A DNA stretch of 64,000 nt from a virus: positions 1 through 64,000 of IMG/VR virus record IMGVR_UViG_3300044712_000429; one strand, 5' to 3'. The position numbers and the translations under genes are program-made. The number at the start of each line of letters is the position of its first letter. The stretch's first letter is position 1. Positions 24,272 through 33,700 of this stretch are shown piece after piece. The notes beneath the pieces were generated by a model. It searched no databases, was not told where the DNA came from, and worked only from the letters and a program-made list of their open reading frames with translations.

Positions 24272-25045
24272 ATGGCAATCAAACTCTCCACCGCGCTGGT
24301 GAACTTCATGATGGGTGTCGGCAGCTTCAAGGACGCATTCGCCGACTGCGCAATCGACATCTACACGGGTGCTCAACCGGCCAACGCCGACGCAGCTCCC
24401 ACCGGCACCAAGCTCGTCACGCTGACCAACAGCAGCGGCGCGCTGACCAGTGAAGTGGCTTCGAGCGGCACCTTCAAGCTGTCCAGCGGCTCGGCGGGTT
24501 CCGTCGACACCGTGACGGTGAACAGCATCGACATCCTGGGCGGCTCGGTCGCATACGCCACCTCGCTGGCCGTCACCGCCACCAACGTCGCCGCGCAGAT
24601 CAACCGCAACCAGAAGAACAAGCTCTTCACTGCGGCGGCTTCCGGCAACGATGTCGTCATCACTGCCATTCCCGGCCTCGGCACGCTGCCGAACACCTGG
24701 GTGGTCGACGGCACCACCACCACGCTGGTCGAAGGCGCCCACGTAAATATGGCTGGCGGCGTGAACGCGGCCAACGGCCTGAACCTCGATGACGTGGTAG
24801 GCGGCGTGATCAGCAAGCGCACCACCGAAACGTGGTCGGGTACGAACGTGGCTGACGGCACTGCTGGCTGGTTCCGCGTGCGCCGCACAGGTGACTCCGG
24901 CGCTGTGGATGCTGCTGCCACACAGATTCGCTACGACGGCGCTGTGGCGACCAGCGGTGCGCAGATGAACATCGGCTCACTGTCCTTCACCAACGGCGCT
25001 CCGTCGTTGATCAACAGCGCCTCGTTCACCCTGCCGATGGCCTAA
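24272..25045 (+). CDS. Virion structural protein (257 aa)
   Basis: Ala/Thr/Ser/Gly/Val-rich, beta-dominated, without Cys pairs or membrane segments. The N-terminal 'LSTALVNFMMGVGSFKDAF..C.IDIYTG' resembles a phage tail/fibre-linked family. AAAGGAACTGAACC precedes the ATG. It stands between the propeller-like protein and the double-LamG protein. Likely surface or tail structural; no family named with confidence. Confidence 0.7.
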   Translation: MAIKLSTALVNFMMGVGSFKDAFADCAIDIYTGAQPANADAAPTGTKLVTLTNSSGALTSEVASSGTFKLSSGSAGSVDTVTVNSIDILGGSVAYATSLAVTATNVAAQINRNQKNKLFTAAASGNDVVITAIPGLGTLPNTWVVDGTTTTLVEGAHVNMAGGVNAANGLNLDDVVGGVISKRTTETWSGTNVADGTAGWFRVRRTGDSGAVDAAATQIRYDGAVATSGAQMNIGSLSFTNGAPSLINSASFTLPMA

Positions 25046-25048
25046 GTC

Positions 25049-26413
25049 GTGGCGTTCGATCCCTACTTCGGTAACGTACCCCTACTGCTCCACGGAAACG
25101 GCGCCAACGCTGGCGTCGTTTTCACGGACTCAGCAGTGGGTCGTACGATGACTGCTGTAGGGAACGCGCAGACCATCACGGGTACAAGGAAGTTCGGCAC
25201 TGCGTCGATGTTCTTCGACGGCACGGGTGACGCTGTAACCGCCACCGACTCGGCAACACTGGAGATCGGTGCGCGGGACTTCACTATCGAAGGATGGCTA
25301 TGGTTCGACGCGCTACCCACGGCGGGGAACCAGTCGTGGTTCTATGGAAAGTATTCGAGCGGTGTTGATCAACGCTCGGTGTCGTTCTACATCAACAACA
25401 GCGCCGGTACGTACAGTCTCAATTGTCTGCTGAACCCGACAGGATTGAGTGCTGCGAACGTTGTCACTTCCGTCAACTTCGCAAGCGCACCGCCAGTATT
25501 CACCTTTCTGCATCTTGCTGTCACACGCAAGAGCGGTACGGTACGCTTCTTCGTGAACGGTGTGCAACTCGGTGCTGATCAAACGAACAACACCACCGCG
25601 TTCGATGGAACGTCGGATATTTCTATCGGCGGCACGCACGTGGGAGCGAACGACCTCACGGGTTACATCGATGACTTCCGTCTGACAATCGGTGCTGCTC
25701 GATACATCGCCAACTTCACGCCGCCGACTGAAGAGCTTCCCGAGATCGGCACGGTGTGGGTTGATAACTTCAACGGCACCAACGGCAGCGCCACCTTCAA
25801 CACCGCAGACCAAATGCCGCAGACATACTCGGCTGTTGGGGGTAATGCGCAATACAGCACAGCGGCAGGTAATCCGAAGTTCGGGACTGCCGCGCTGCTG
25901 CTCGATGGCAACGGTGATTACCTAACCCTACCTGTCACCGAGCATTTCAACTTCGGTACAGGTGACTTCACAGTTGAGTTTCATCTGCGGCGCAAGGGTG
26001 ACAGTGCGATCTACGGTGCGTCCTCGCTCATCATCGACGGTCGTACAAACAGCATCACCTCTGGTCGAATGTCGATGGGTATGGGTGGCCCCGAAGGAAC
26101 AGTGACTGGTGGTGTGACGATCCCGGCGAACACGCTTTACATGTACGTTCCCAACGGAACAGCCCCTGCGCTCGTCGCTCCGTCGCCGATGGTATTGAAC
26201 CAGTATTACCACATTGCCTTCCAGAAGAAGGCGAGTGTGCTGACGCTATTCATCGACGGTGTGGAAGTCGGCTCTGTTGCAGACACGAACTCATGGTCGC
26301 TGAGCGGCTCACAACTCGGTGCACGCTACGCCATCAGTGGTAGCAACTGGAGCGGCTTCAACGGCAACTTTGACGCCCTGCGGATCACCAAAGGTTACGC
26401 GAGGTACTCATGA
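25049..26413 (+). CDS. Double-LamG virion protein (454 aa)
   Basis: Two laminin-G/concanavalin-like jelly-rolls in tandem. Domain 1 (about 5-230) has 'FGTASMFFDGTGDAVT', 'ARDFTIEGWLWF' and closing 'YIDDFRLTIGAARYIANFTPPTEE'. Domain 2 (about 240-454) repeats the same order, 'FGTAALLLDGNGDYLTLP', 'TGDFTVEFHL' and 'NFDALRITKGYARY'. GTG start four bases after the previous stop. Such domains bind sugars; here they likely decorate the tail or head and aid cell attachment (inference). Confidence 0.85.
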   Translation: MAFDPYFGNVPLLLHGNGANAGVVFTDSAVGRTMTAVGNAQTITGTRKFGTASMFFDGTGDAVTATDSATLEIGARDFTIEGWLWFDALPTAGNQSWFYGKYSSGVDQRSVSFYINNSAGTYSLNCLLNPTGLSAANVVTSVNFASAPPVFTFLHLAVTRKSGTVRFFVNGVQLGADQTNNTTAFDGTSDISIGGTHVGANDLTGYIDDFRLTIGAARYIANFTPPTEELPEIGTVWVDNFNGTNGSATFNTADQMPQTYSAVGGNAQYSTAAGNPKFGTAALLLDGNGDYLTLPVTEHFNFGTGDFTVEFHLRRKGDSAIYGASSLIIDGRTNSITSGRMSMGMGGPEGTVTGGVTIPANTLYMYVPNGTAPALVAPSPMVLNQYYHIAFQKKASVLTLFIDGVEVGSVADTNSWSLSGSQLGARYAISGSNWSGFNGNFDALRITKGYARYS

Positions 26414-27042
26414 GCTTCACACCTCCGATCATTGCACCCACCGTATTCCTTGAGATTACGGGGACGATGGCGGCAACCCTGCCGGTTGTCCAGTTCTCCA
26501 ATGACCCGCCGCTCAATGCAGAACTGACGCTCGTCACCGCCTCCATCGAGGCGTACCACGGGATCATGATCGACGCCGCGCTGCCGGTAGTCGAAATGGA
26601 ATCTGCTGGTGTCGCAGGTACGGCGATGGATGTCGTTGCCAAGCTCACCACGGTAGACGTGGCCCTGGCTGGCGGCGCGTTCTCCATCGACGCAGCCTTG
26701 ACTACGGTAGAGGCAAGTGTCGACGCGATGGTGGGCAACCTGCTCAATATCGACGGTCGCCTGCCGCTGCTCGAAGACAGCATGGCCGGTGACGTGTGGA
26801 ACCTGCTCACGATCAACGCACGCCTACCTCGTCCATCCAGCAGCCTCGCGGCGCTGCGCGGGAACCTGCTCGTGCTCGATGCTGACCTGACCAAGACTCG
26901 CGCTCTGCTCGACGGTCACACGGGTCGTGCCTGTGAGATCGACGCCGAGCTGACAGCCATCGCTGCTTCTCTGGTCGTGTTCCAGCGCGTCGAGGGTAGC
27001 GTGTCTGCGCACATGACGAAACTGCGTGGAGAACTGCGGTGA
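26410..27042 (+). CDS. Protein with 21-residue tandem repeats (210 aa)
   Basis: From about residue 18 to 195 the protein is built of repeats of 21 residues (some shorter) with a common start of the form hydrophobic-Ile-Asp/Asn-Ala-x-Leu-Pro/Thr. Examples are 'IDAALPVVE', 'IDAALTTVE', 'IDGRLPLLE', 'INARLPRPS', 'LDADLTKTR' and 'IDAELTAIA'. This points to a regular rod or solenoid, probably a virion spacer. It overlaps the LamG gene stop and its own stop overlaps the next start (GTGA). No family recognised. Confidence 0.75.
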   Translation: MSFTPPIIAPTVFLEITGTMAATLPVVQFSNDPPLNAELTLVTASIEAYHGIMIDAALPVVEMESAGVAGTAMDVVAKLTTVDVALAGGAFSIDAALTTVEASVDAMVGNLLNIDGRLPLLEDSMAGDVWNLLTINARLPRPSSSLAALRGNLLVLDADLTKTRALLDGHTGRACEIDAELTAIAASLVVFQRVEGSVSAHMTKLRGELR

Positions 27043-27497
27043 GCCAGCTCCTGACCCAAGTGACGAACACGGTGACCGCTGCTGTCACCACGTTCAATGA
27101 CTACCCCTTCAACAGCATGACGAAGTTCCGTGGCGCCTACCTCGGCGCGAGCGATGCGGGGCTGACCCTGCTCGATGACGCCACCAGCGTGGAACCGATC
27201 GTTGGCACCATGGGTACGGGCCTGCTCGACTTCGGCACCGTGCAGCAGAAGCGTTGCTCGGACTTCTACCTGTCGATGCGCAGCCTGGGCGACGTGACCC
27301 TGCGCGTGGCGACGGACGAGGGTGCGAAGTTCGAGTACGTGATCAAGCCGCTCGACATCTCCACGATCAAGACAAGGCGCTCGCCCATCGGCAAAGGTCT
27401 CAAGGGAACGTACTGGTACTTCGAGCTGGAATGCTCGGACGAATTCGATTTCGATGCAATGAACATCGCCGCAGTGCCGGTGAGTAGGAGACTGTAA
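27039..27497 (+). CDS. Virion protein (152 aa)
   Basis: GTG start overlapping the preceding stop; its own stop overlaps the next start (TAATG). Beta-rich with Thr/Leu/Asp; 'KGLKGTYWYFELECSDEFDFD' near the C-terminus resembles a strand motif in phage tail-linked proteins. It lies just before the coiled-coil and ejection proteins and could join fibres or tail hub to them. Function not established. Confidence 0.65.
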   Translation: MSQLLTQVTNTVTAAVTTFNDYPFNSMTKFRGAYLGASDAGLTLLDDATSVEPIVGTMGTGLLDFGTVQQKRCSDFYLSMRSLGDVTLRVATDEGAKFEYVIKPLDISTIKTRRSPIGKGLKGTYWYFELECSDEFDFDAMNIAAVPVSRRL

Positions 27498-29305
27498 TGG
27501 CAAACAGCATGACCGTGTCTGCGGCGAAGACTGCGAACGCACAACTGATCGCGGAAACTACCGAAGAGGCCAAGGAATTCAAGGACAAGATTGAAGAGCT
27601 TGTCTCCGAGCAGTACGTGTTCCCGGTGCTGAACCTCGTCACCAATCCGGTGGATACCGCCAACATCGTTGGTCGCGTGGACACGATCCCGGTGCCGAAC
27701 GACTACGCCTTCGGAGCCTTCACCAAGGCTGCTCCCGAGGCACCCACGTTCGACACCATCGCAGTACCCGACTTCGGCCCGATCCCCGAGCTGATCATCA
27801 GCGCCCCGGTGGTGAACATGCCGGTGGCACCCAACACGAACCTCCCGGGCGCACCTGGTGCTGCACCAACGCTGAACGTCGTGGCGCTACCCGACGCCCC
27901 GGTGGTGACACTACCTGACGTGCCTAGCTTCCAGAACGTCAGCATCCCTGCTGTGCCGTCGTACTCGATCCCGACGTACAACGCCGTGTTCCCCGACGAT
28001 GATCTTCTGGCACCGTCCTTCACCTTCACCTTTGACGAGCAGGCGTATCAGAGCGACATGCTCGATGCGCTGAAGGCAGAGCTGATGGACAACCTGCTCA
28101 ACGGTGGTTACGGCATCAACACCGCCGACGAGCAGTTGCTGTGGGAGCGCGCACGCGAGCGTGAGATGCTCGCCGCCGAGACAACGATCCAACAGGCCAC
28201 TGCCGACGCCGCGAGTCGTGGCTTCCCCATGCCGCCCGGGGCGCTGTTGGCTGTGATCGAAGGTGCACAGCAAGCGGCACTGGAAAAGATCAGCAGCGTG
28301 AACCGTGACATCGCCCTCAAGCGCGCCGACATGTATGTGGAGAACCGCAAGTTCACCATCCAGCAAGTGCGCGAGACCGAGCAGATGCTGATCACCTACT
28401 TTGGCTACATGATGGAGCGTGCGCTGAACGCAGCGAAATACACCTCCGAGATGGGCAAGCACATCTACGACGCGCTGGTGGCCCGCTATCAAGCTCGCGT
28501 GGCCGGTGCGCAGGCGGCGTCCCAAGCCTACGAGGTTCAGCTCAAGGCCGGTCTCGCCGCGCTCGAAGCCTACAAGGTGGAGATGGAGGGAGCACGCCTC
28601 GCGGTGGATGTGCAAAAGCTGGTGGCTGACGTTTACAACGCACAACTCGATGGTGTGAAGACCTTCGTGGATGTCTATCGCACACAGATGGAGGCGTCGA
28701 AGGTGGCCTCCGAGATAGAACGCCTGAAACTCGAAGCGTTCCGCATCTCGGTCGACACCTACTCTGCCCAGGTGGCGGCGAAGTCGGCTGAGTTCGGCAT
28801 GTACAAGGCGCAGATCGAAGGCGAGATGAGCAAGGTTGAAATCTACAAGGCCCAAGTCGGCGCCTATGCTGAACAGGTGCAAGCCTACAGCTCAGGTGCC
28901 TCGGCCAAGCGTGTGGTGCTGGATGCTCAGATCGAAGCGGCACGGCTGGAACTGGAAACCTTCAACGGCCAGATCAAGACGTACACCACTGCGCTTGAAG
29001 CGGACAAGATTTACCTCGACTCCCTGCTCGGCAAGCACAACGCCGACACGCAGCGTTACAGCGCCCGTGTCCAGGCGCAAGCCGCCATCGCCGCGTCAAC
29101 CGCATCGGCCACCAAGTCGAACGCGGACATGGTATTGGCGAAGGCGAAGGTGGCCGGTGACTACGCTACCGCAACGGCAGCACAACTCACATCCCAGTCG
29201 ACGCTTACGGGCAACCTTGCGTTCGGCATGTACAAGAACTACCAAGCAGTCATCACAGGCGCTGTGAACCAGACAGCCTTCGTCGGCGCAGAAATTCAGC
29301 AATAA
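27497..29305 (+). CDS. Coiled-coil virion protein with 14-residue periodicity (602 aa)
   Basis: The N-terminal 150 residues are Pro/Val-rich. From about 180 on the protein is a long helical coiled coil. Between about residues 331 and 465 a Tyr (or similar) recurs every 14 residues in a Y-x-x-[QER]-h-x-[AG] setting, for example 'YQARVAG', 'YEVQLKA', 'YNAQLDG', 'YRTQMEA', 'YSAQVAA', 'YKAQIEG' and 'YKAQVGA'. The regular double-heptad spacing suggests a bundle with aromatic layers. It precedes the Ala-rich 464-aa and the 2,179-aa proteins, so it is a candidate internal or tail-core ejection protein. Confidence 0.75.
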   Translation: MANSMTVSAAKTANAQLIAETTEEAKEFKDKIEELVSEQYVFPVLNLVTNPVDTANIVGRVDTIPVPNDYAFGAFTKAAPEAPTFDTIAVPDFGPIPELIISAPVVNMPVAPNTNLPGAPGAAPTLNVVALPDAPVVTLPDVPSFQNVSIPAVPSYSIPTYNAVFPDDDLLAPSFTFTFDEQAYQSDMLDALKAELMDNLLNGGYGINTADEQLLWERAREREMLAAETTIQQATADAASRGFPMPPGALLAVIEGAQQAALEKISSVNRDIALKRADMYVENRKFTIQQVRETEQMLITYFGYMMERALNAAKYTSEMGKHIYDALVARYQARVAGAQAASQAYEVQLKAGLAALEAYKVEMEGARLAVDVQKLVADVYNAQLDGVKTFVDVYRTQMEASKVASEIERLKLEAFRISVDTYSAQVAAKSAEFGMYKAQIEGEMSKVEIYKAQVGAYAEQVQAYSSGASAKRVVLDAQIEAARLELETFNGQIKTYTTALEADKIYLDSLLGKHNADTQRYSARVQAQAAIAASTASATKSNADMVLAKAKVAGDYATATAAQLTSQSTLTGNLAFGMYKNYQAVITGAVNQTAFVGAEIQQ

Positions 29306-29315
29306 GGAAAAGATC

Positions 29316-30710
29316 ATGGCTACCTCAAAGAAGAAGATCGCTCTCGAAAACGCCAAGAACGCAGAGGACGTGTTCAAGGCTCGCGCCGCAGCCGACTCCG
29401 TGCGCGGCTCACAGGAAGCCGCAGCCGCTGCGAAAGCTGCTGCCGCCGCTGGAGCGGACGGAATCCCCGGCTCACTGCGTTCCTTCTTCAACAAGGTGCC
29501 TGTCGGTGCAGCCGCGAAGGAACTTGGTAAAGAGATTGGCCTCGCCGGGGCGAAGGCACTACCTGTCGCAGGTAACGTGGTCTCTGGCGGTCTCGCTGCC
29601 AAGGGTGTCTATGACATGGTCACTGACCCTTCTCAGCGCACCCTTGGTCGTGCCGCAGAGACCGCGCTGGATGCTATCGGTGCAATCCCTGTCTTGGGTA
29701 ACGCATCGAACGCTCTGCGCTTTGGCAGCAAGGCCGCTCAGGTGGGTGCAATCGCAGCCGGTGGCCTTCGCTCCGCACTGGGTACGGACGAAGCAATCCC
29801 TCCGGTATCTGTGAATCCTGCCGAGGTTGCCGCCCTGCGTGCAGAGCGCCCCGCACAAGCAGCCGCAGGAGCACAACCTGCCAGCCTTCAACCCGCCCCG
29901 GCTCCGACTCTTGAACAGAACATCGACGCTCGCGCCGGTCGCGTGGAAGACCTTCGTGGTGCCGTGTCGGACGCTCAGACCGCTTACGATAACTCGCGCC
30001 TACAGGGTGCAATCGATTCGTACGCGCAGCGGATTCCCGGCATGGCCGCGTTCGCCTTGGCGAGCCAAGGTATCCGCTCGGCACCGGAAGCAGCCACGTT
30101 GAAGAGCGCAACACGTGACTATGCAATGGCGCGCAGCGATGCAGCCCACGATGACAAGGTTGGTCTGGAACTGGGTACGCTTCGCTCTCAGCAATCCCTT
30201 GCCCAGGCGAAGATGCACCATGACATGCTGAACAACACGGCAGATCGTGTGGGCAAGTTCGAGGCGCGTTCCACTGTCGGGCCTGATGGGAAGACGAACC
30301 CCGACGCTGCAGCGTTCAACTCTGACGTTCGCCGCATTGCCTCCGACGACGCCGCGCTTGCCGGTGAGACTACCCCGACACTGGCGCTGGCGCGACTGCA
30401 AGGCGCTGTGGATGACACGAACGCCATGCGCAACTACAACGACGTGGCATCGGTTAATCGCCGCATGAGTACAGCCCCGAAGGTGCTACCGGGTGCCGAC
30501 ACCGTAGGGTTCCGCGACGCGCTGCCGGGAGGCGCTGGACTGGGTGCAGCTATTCGCGCCAAGCTCACTCGCACCCCCAACGAGGTCTACACCGTTCGCA
30601 CACCTGACGGACAAGAGCAACGCATCCTCTCCACCGATCTTTCCGGTGGTGACTCGACACTTCGCGCACGCTATGCGAAACAAGCAGGGCTGACACAAGG
30701 GAATCGTTAA
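29316..30710 (+). CDS. Ala-rich internal virion protein candidate (464 aa)
   Basis: Strongly Ala-rich and helical, with Gly/Ala hydrophobic segments (about 65-100 'AKELGKEIGLAGAKALPVAGNVVSGG') that could insert in membranes, and a Pro/Ala-rich linker around residues 180-210. Its stop shares a base with the start of the 2,179-aa gene (TAATG). Size, composition and order (coiled coil, this, giant protein) match the set of ejection proteins of short-tailed phages. No enzymatic motif is seen. Confidence 0.65.
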   Translation: MATSKKKIALENAKNAEDVFKARAAADSVRGSQEAAAAAKAAAAAGADGIPGSLRSFFNKVPVGAAAKELGKEIGLAGAKALPVAGNVVSGGLAAKGVYDMVTDPSQRTLGRAAETALDAIGAIPVLGNASNALRFGSKAAQVGAIAAGGLRSALGTDEAIPPVSVNPAEVAALRAERPAQAAAGAQPASLQPAPAPTLEQNIDARAGRVEDLRGAVSDAQTAYDNSRLQGAIDSYAQRIPGMAAFALASQGIRSAPEAATLKSATRDYAMARSDAAHDDKVGLELGTLRSQQSLAQAKMHHDMLNNTADRVGKFEARSTVGPDGKTNPDAAAFNSDVRRIASDDAALAGETTPTLALARLQGAVDDTNAMRNYNDVASVNRRMSTAPKVLPGADTVGFRDALPGGAGLGAAIRAKLTRTPNEVYTVRTPDGQEQRILSTDLSGGDSTLRARYAKQAGLTQGNR

Positions 30711-33700
30711 TGGGACTCATACTCGACACTGCCCCTCTCGGTCTCCGCGCCGGAGCGTTCAGCGGGAACGGTAACGTCGCACCGCCCCCGCGTGGTGAGA
30801 TCGAGAAAGGATTCAACCTCGGCGTAGGTGGCGTGGCTTCCGGCCTTCAAGGCTCTGTTGCCACGCTTCAAGACGCCCTCGGTTATCACGACGAGGCGCT
30901 GGCTCGCTACGCTGCTGCACGCCTTGAAGCTGAGCGCATGGCGCGTGAGAACCCGCTAGCCGTGCAGAACTTCACCGACATCAACAGCCTCGGTGACGCC
31001 GGGAACTGGGCAGCGGGTGCGCTCGGCCAAGCCGTGCCGTCCATCGCCACAGGTATTGGTGGTGCTGTCGCCGGTCGCCTGGGCCTCGGTGCCGCAGCGA
31101 AGTTCGCCAAGAATCGCGGCTCGGCTGCAGTGTCCCAAGCCCTGAGCAACCCGACACTGAACACCGCCGTAGGTGCTGGCCTCGGCATGCTTCCGCAAGA
31201 AATGGGTGAGAGCGCCATGAGCTTGTATGGCGACCCCACTGCAATGGCGAACACGACGCCCGTGGATCGCCTCGGCATCAACCTTGGAAAGGGGGTGGTC
31301 AATTCTGCGCTCGAATCCATCGTACCGGCCTACACCATCGGCAAGGTGGTGAAGCCCGGTGTGATCAAGGGCGGCATGGGTGGCGCGGCGGCGCACGTGG
31401 GGAAGATTGCAGGCATAGACGCTGCTGGTGAGTTCCTGACTGAAGGCGCTCAGAACGTGGTGGGAGACCTTGCGCACGGGGTGGCGAACCCTGCGAACAA
31501 GGTGGACTGGAAGGAAGCCTTCAACGCCGGTATGGCAGGCGCTGTAGGTGGCGCGGCGATGGGTGGTGCCGGTGGTATCGCCGGTATCGCCAAGGACAAG
31601 CTCAGCAAGACTCCTGAGCCGAAAGTCACGAAGGCCGTGGACGACAACCGCAAGTGGACACAGCACTCGGAGCTTGACGGCCTCACCACGCCGCAGGAAG
31701 CCCCTCGGGGCTTGCGCAAGAACGGCACGGACGACGAGCTGCTGGCGTGGCAGGGGCAAGACGACGTGGCGCGCACGCAGAAGGCCGTGAAACTCGCCAA
31801 GGACATGGTAAGCGATCCCGCTGCGCCGCAGGACGTGAAGCAAGCCTCGGCTGACTTCCTGACGGAAGCCGAGAACGGCAACGCCCAGGCATGGGCTGAG
31901 TACTCCGCTGCCTTGGGCCATCGCCGCGACATCGTGAAGACCACGGAGAAGGTGGAAGACTTCGCCTCGAAGGTGGGCGAGCTTCTGGCGAAGGGTGTCA
32001 AGAAGGTGGAAGGCACCAAGCAGAGCTTGATGCAGAACACCACGGCGAAGAACTACACCCCCACTGAAGCGGACTTGGACTTCGCACAGCGCCTGTTCTC
32101 GCGTGACAACATGCAGGGCTTGGACAAGAAGCTGGATGACAAGTCAAAGGCAATGTTCGCCAAGTACCTGCGCGGTTACATCGAGAGCGGCTTCGGTGCG
32201 GAACATAATGACGGTGAGGTCGTAGTCCCCGACCAGCTCAGCGAGCTGCTTGGTGAACACACGGCAAAGGCGATCACCAACGCTGCTGACATCCTGCGCC
32301 GTGACCACGGCTTCAAGATGGACAAGACCTACGTTGAGCGTGTGAAGCAAGTGGCTGAAGTGGTCTCTGGTCACGCCACGGCGCGCAAGGCTGACAAGCA
32401 GATCATCAGTGACAACCTCACTTCCGAGGCGTACGACACACTGCACGCTTCAAGGCTCGGTGACGTGGCGCAGATGGCGAAGGAGCAGGCGCTCGGCCTC
32501 GGTAAGCATACGGACAAGCTGAAGGCGCTCCTCGGCCCGAACACCGACGCGGTGTTGCAAGCGTTCCATGACAAGTACAAGCGCGAGTCTCCCGGTACGG
32601 TCGACCTTGGTCGCCAGCAAGTGGAGGATGACGAAGGTGTTGTTCACACAGGGCATGAAGGTGAATCCTCTGTGTCCGAGGACAAGGTCACTTATCACGG
32701 GCGCGATGCAAAGAAGGGTGGCCTCTATGACATGGAGAACCCCGAGCATCGTGACTGGCACGGCAAGAACCTTGCGGACATCGCCGCTCGCAAGGGTGCC
32801 ACCACACGCTCCATCGGCGCTGCGGACTATCTGCTGAACAGTGGGATGAAACCAGAGCAGGCCCAGGCTGAACTTGAAAAGCTCCTCGGCGCACCTCTTC
32901 CGGCCTCGGCCAAGGAGCGCAAGCCTGTGCTGGACGCACTGAACAAGCGTTACCGTGGCATTGAAGCGACGGTGCATGCCGGTGAAGAGGCTGACCCGCT
33001 GACCATCACACACGACGAGATGAAGTCCCTGCGCGACGGTGGTGACAAGAAGAACCGTCACATCGGCTTGGGTCGCCTGACACTGGTGGCGAAGGACGGC
33101 AAGGAGTTCCACACGTCTTCGCAGCGCCTCATCCAGCTCATGGAGAAGAAGACGAACGCCGACATCAGCGCCACCGAACAAGGTGGTGTTGAAGCGAAGC
33201 GCCGTCAGTTCTCAGCAGCTCTGGCGTCGATCATGCAGAGCGAGAACTTCGATCACATTCGCTACACGGACAAGCAAGGTGTGACGCACGATCTTGCGAA
33301 GGGTGAGTCGTTGCCCAAGGACTTCGTGCTGTTCAACTTTGGCCTGGGCAAGTCCGTCACCCTCGGTGAGGCTGAGCAAGGTCGCAGCGATGAGCAGCAA
33401 GCCAAGAAGGAAGCTGCCGACGAGCGCCGCCGTGTGTTGAAGGAGCGCAACAGCGAGCTGAACGGCTATCAAGTCACGCGCTATCCGAGCAAGGAAGCTG
33501 CTGCAAAGAAAGCTGCCGAGCTGTCCAAGGCGAAGGACAAGGACTACGTTCCTGTCCTTGGTGCCAACGGCAAGTGGCTCGTTGAGCAGCGCCGTGCCGC
33601 GAAGCGTGGCTACACGGACGGTGTGGACACGAATAACCTTGCTGATTACACACGTGCTGAGCTGACGGAAGAGATTGGCAAGGCAACTGCCGGTATCGCC

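Noticed and set aside
23234-24742. 502-aa minus-strand open frame in the late region
   Set aside because: It is antisense to two late virion genes that have ribosome sites and fit the operon.
18459-26413. Diversity-generating retroelement acting on the fibre genes
   Set aside because: No reverse transcriptase or template repeat is seen in the window.
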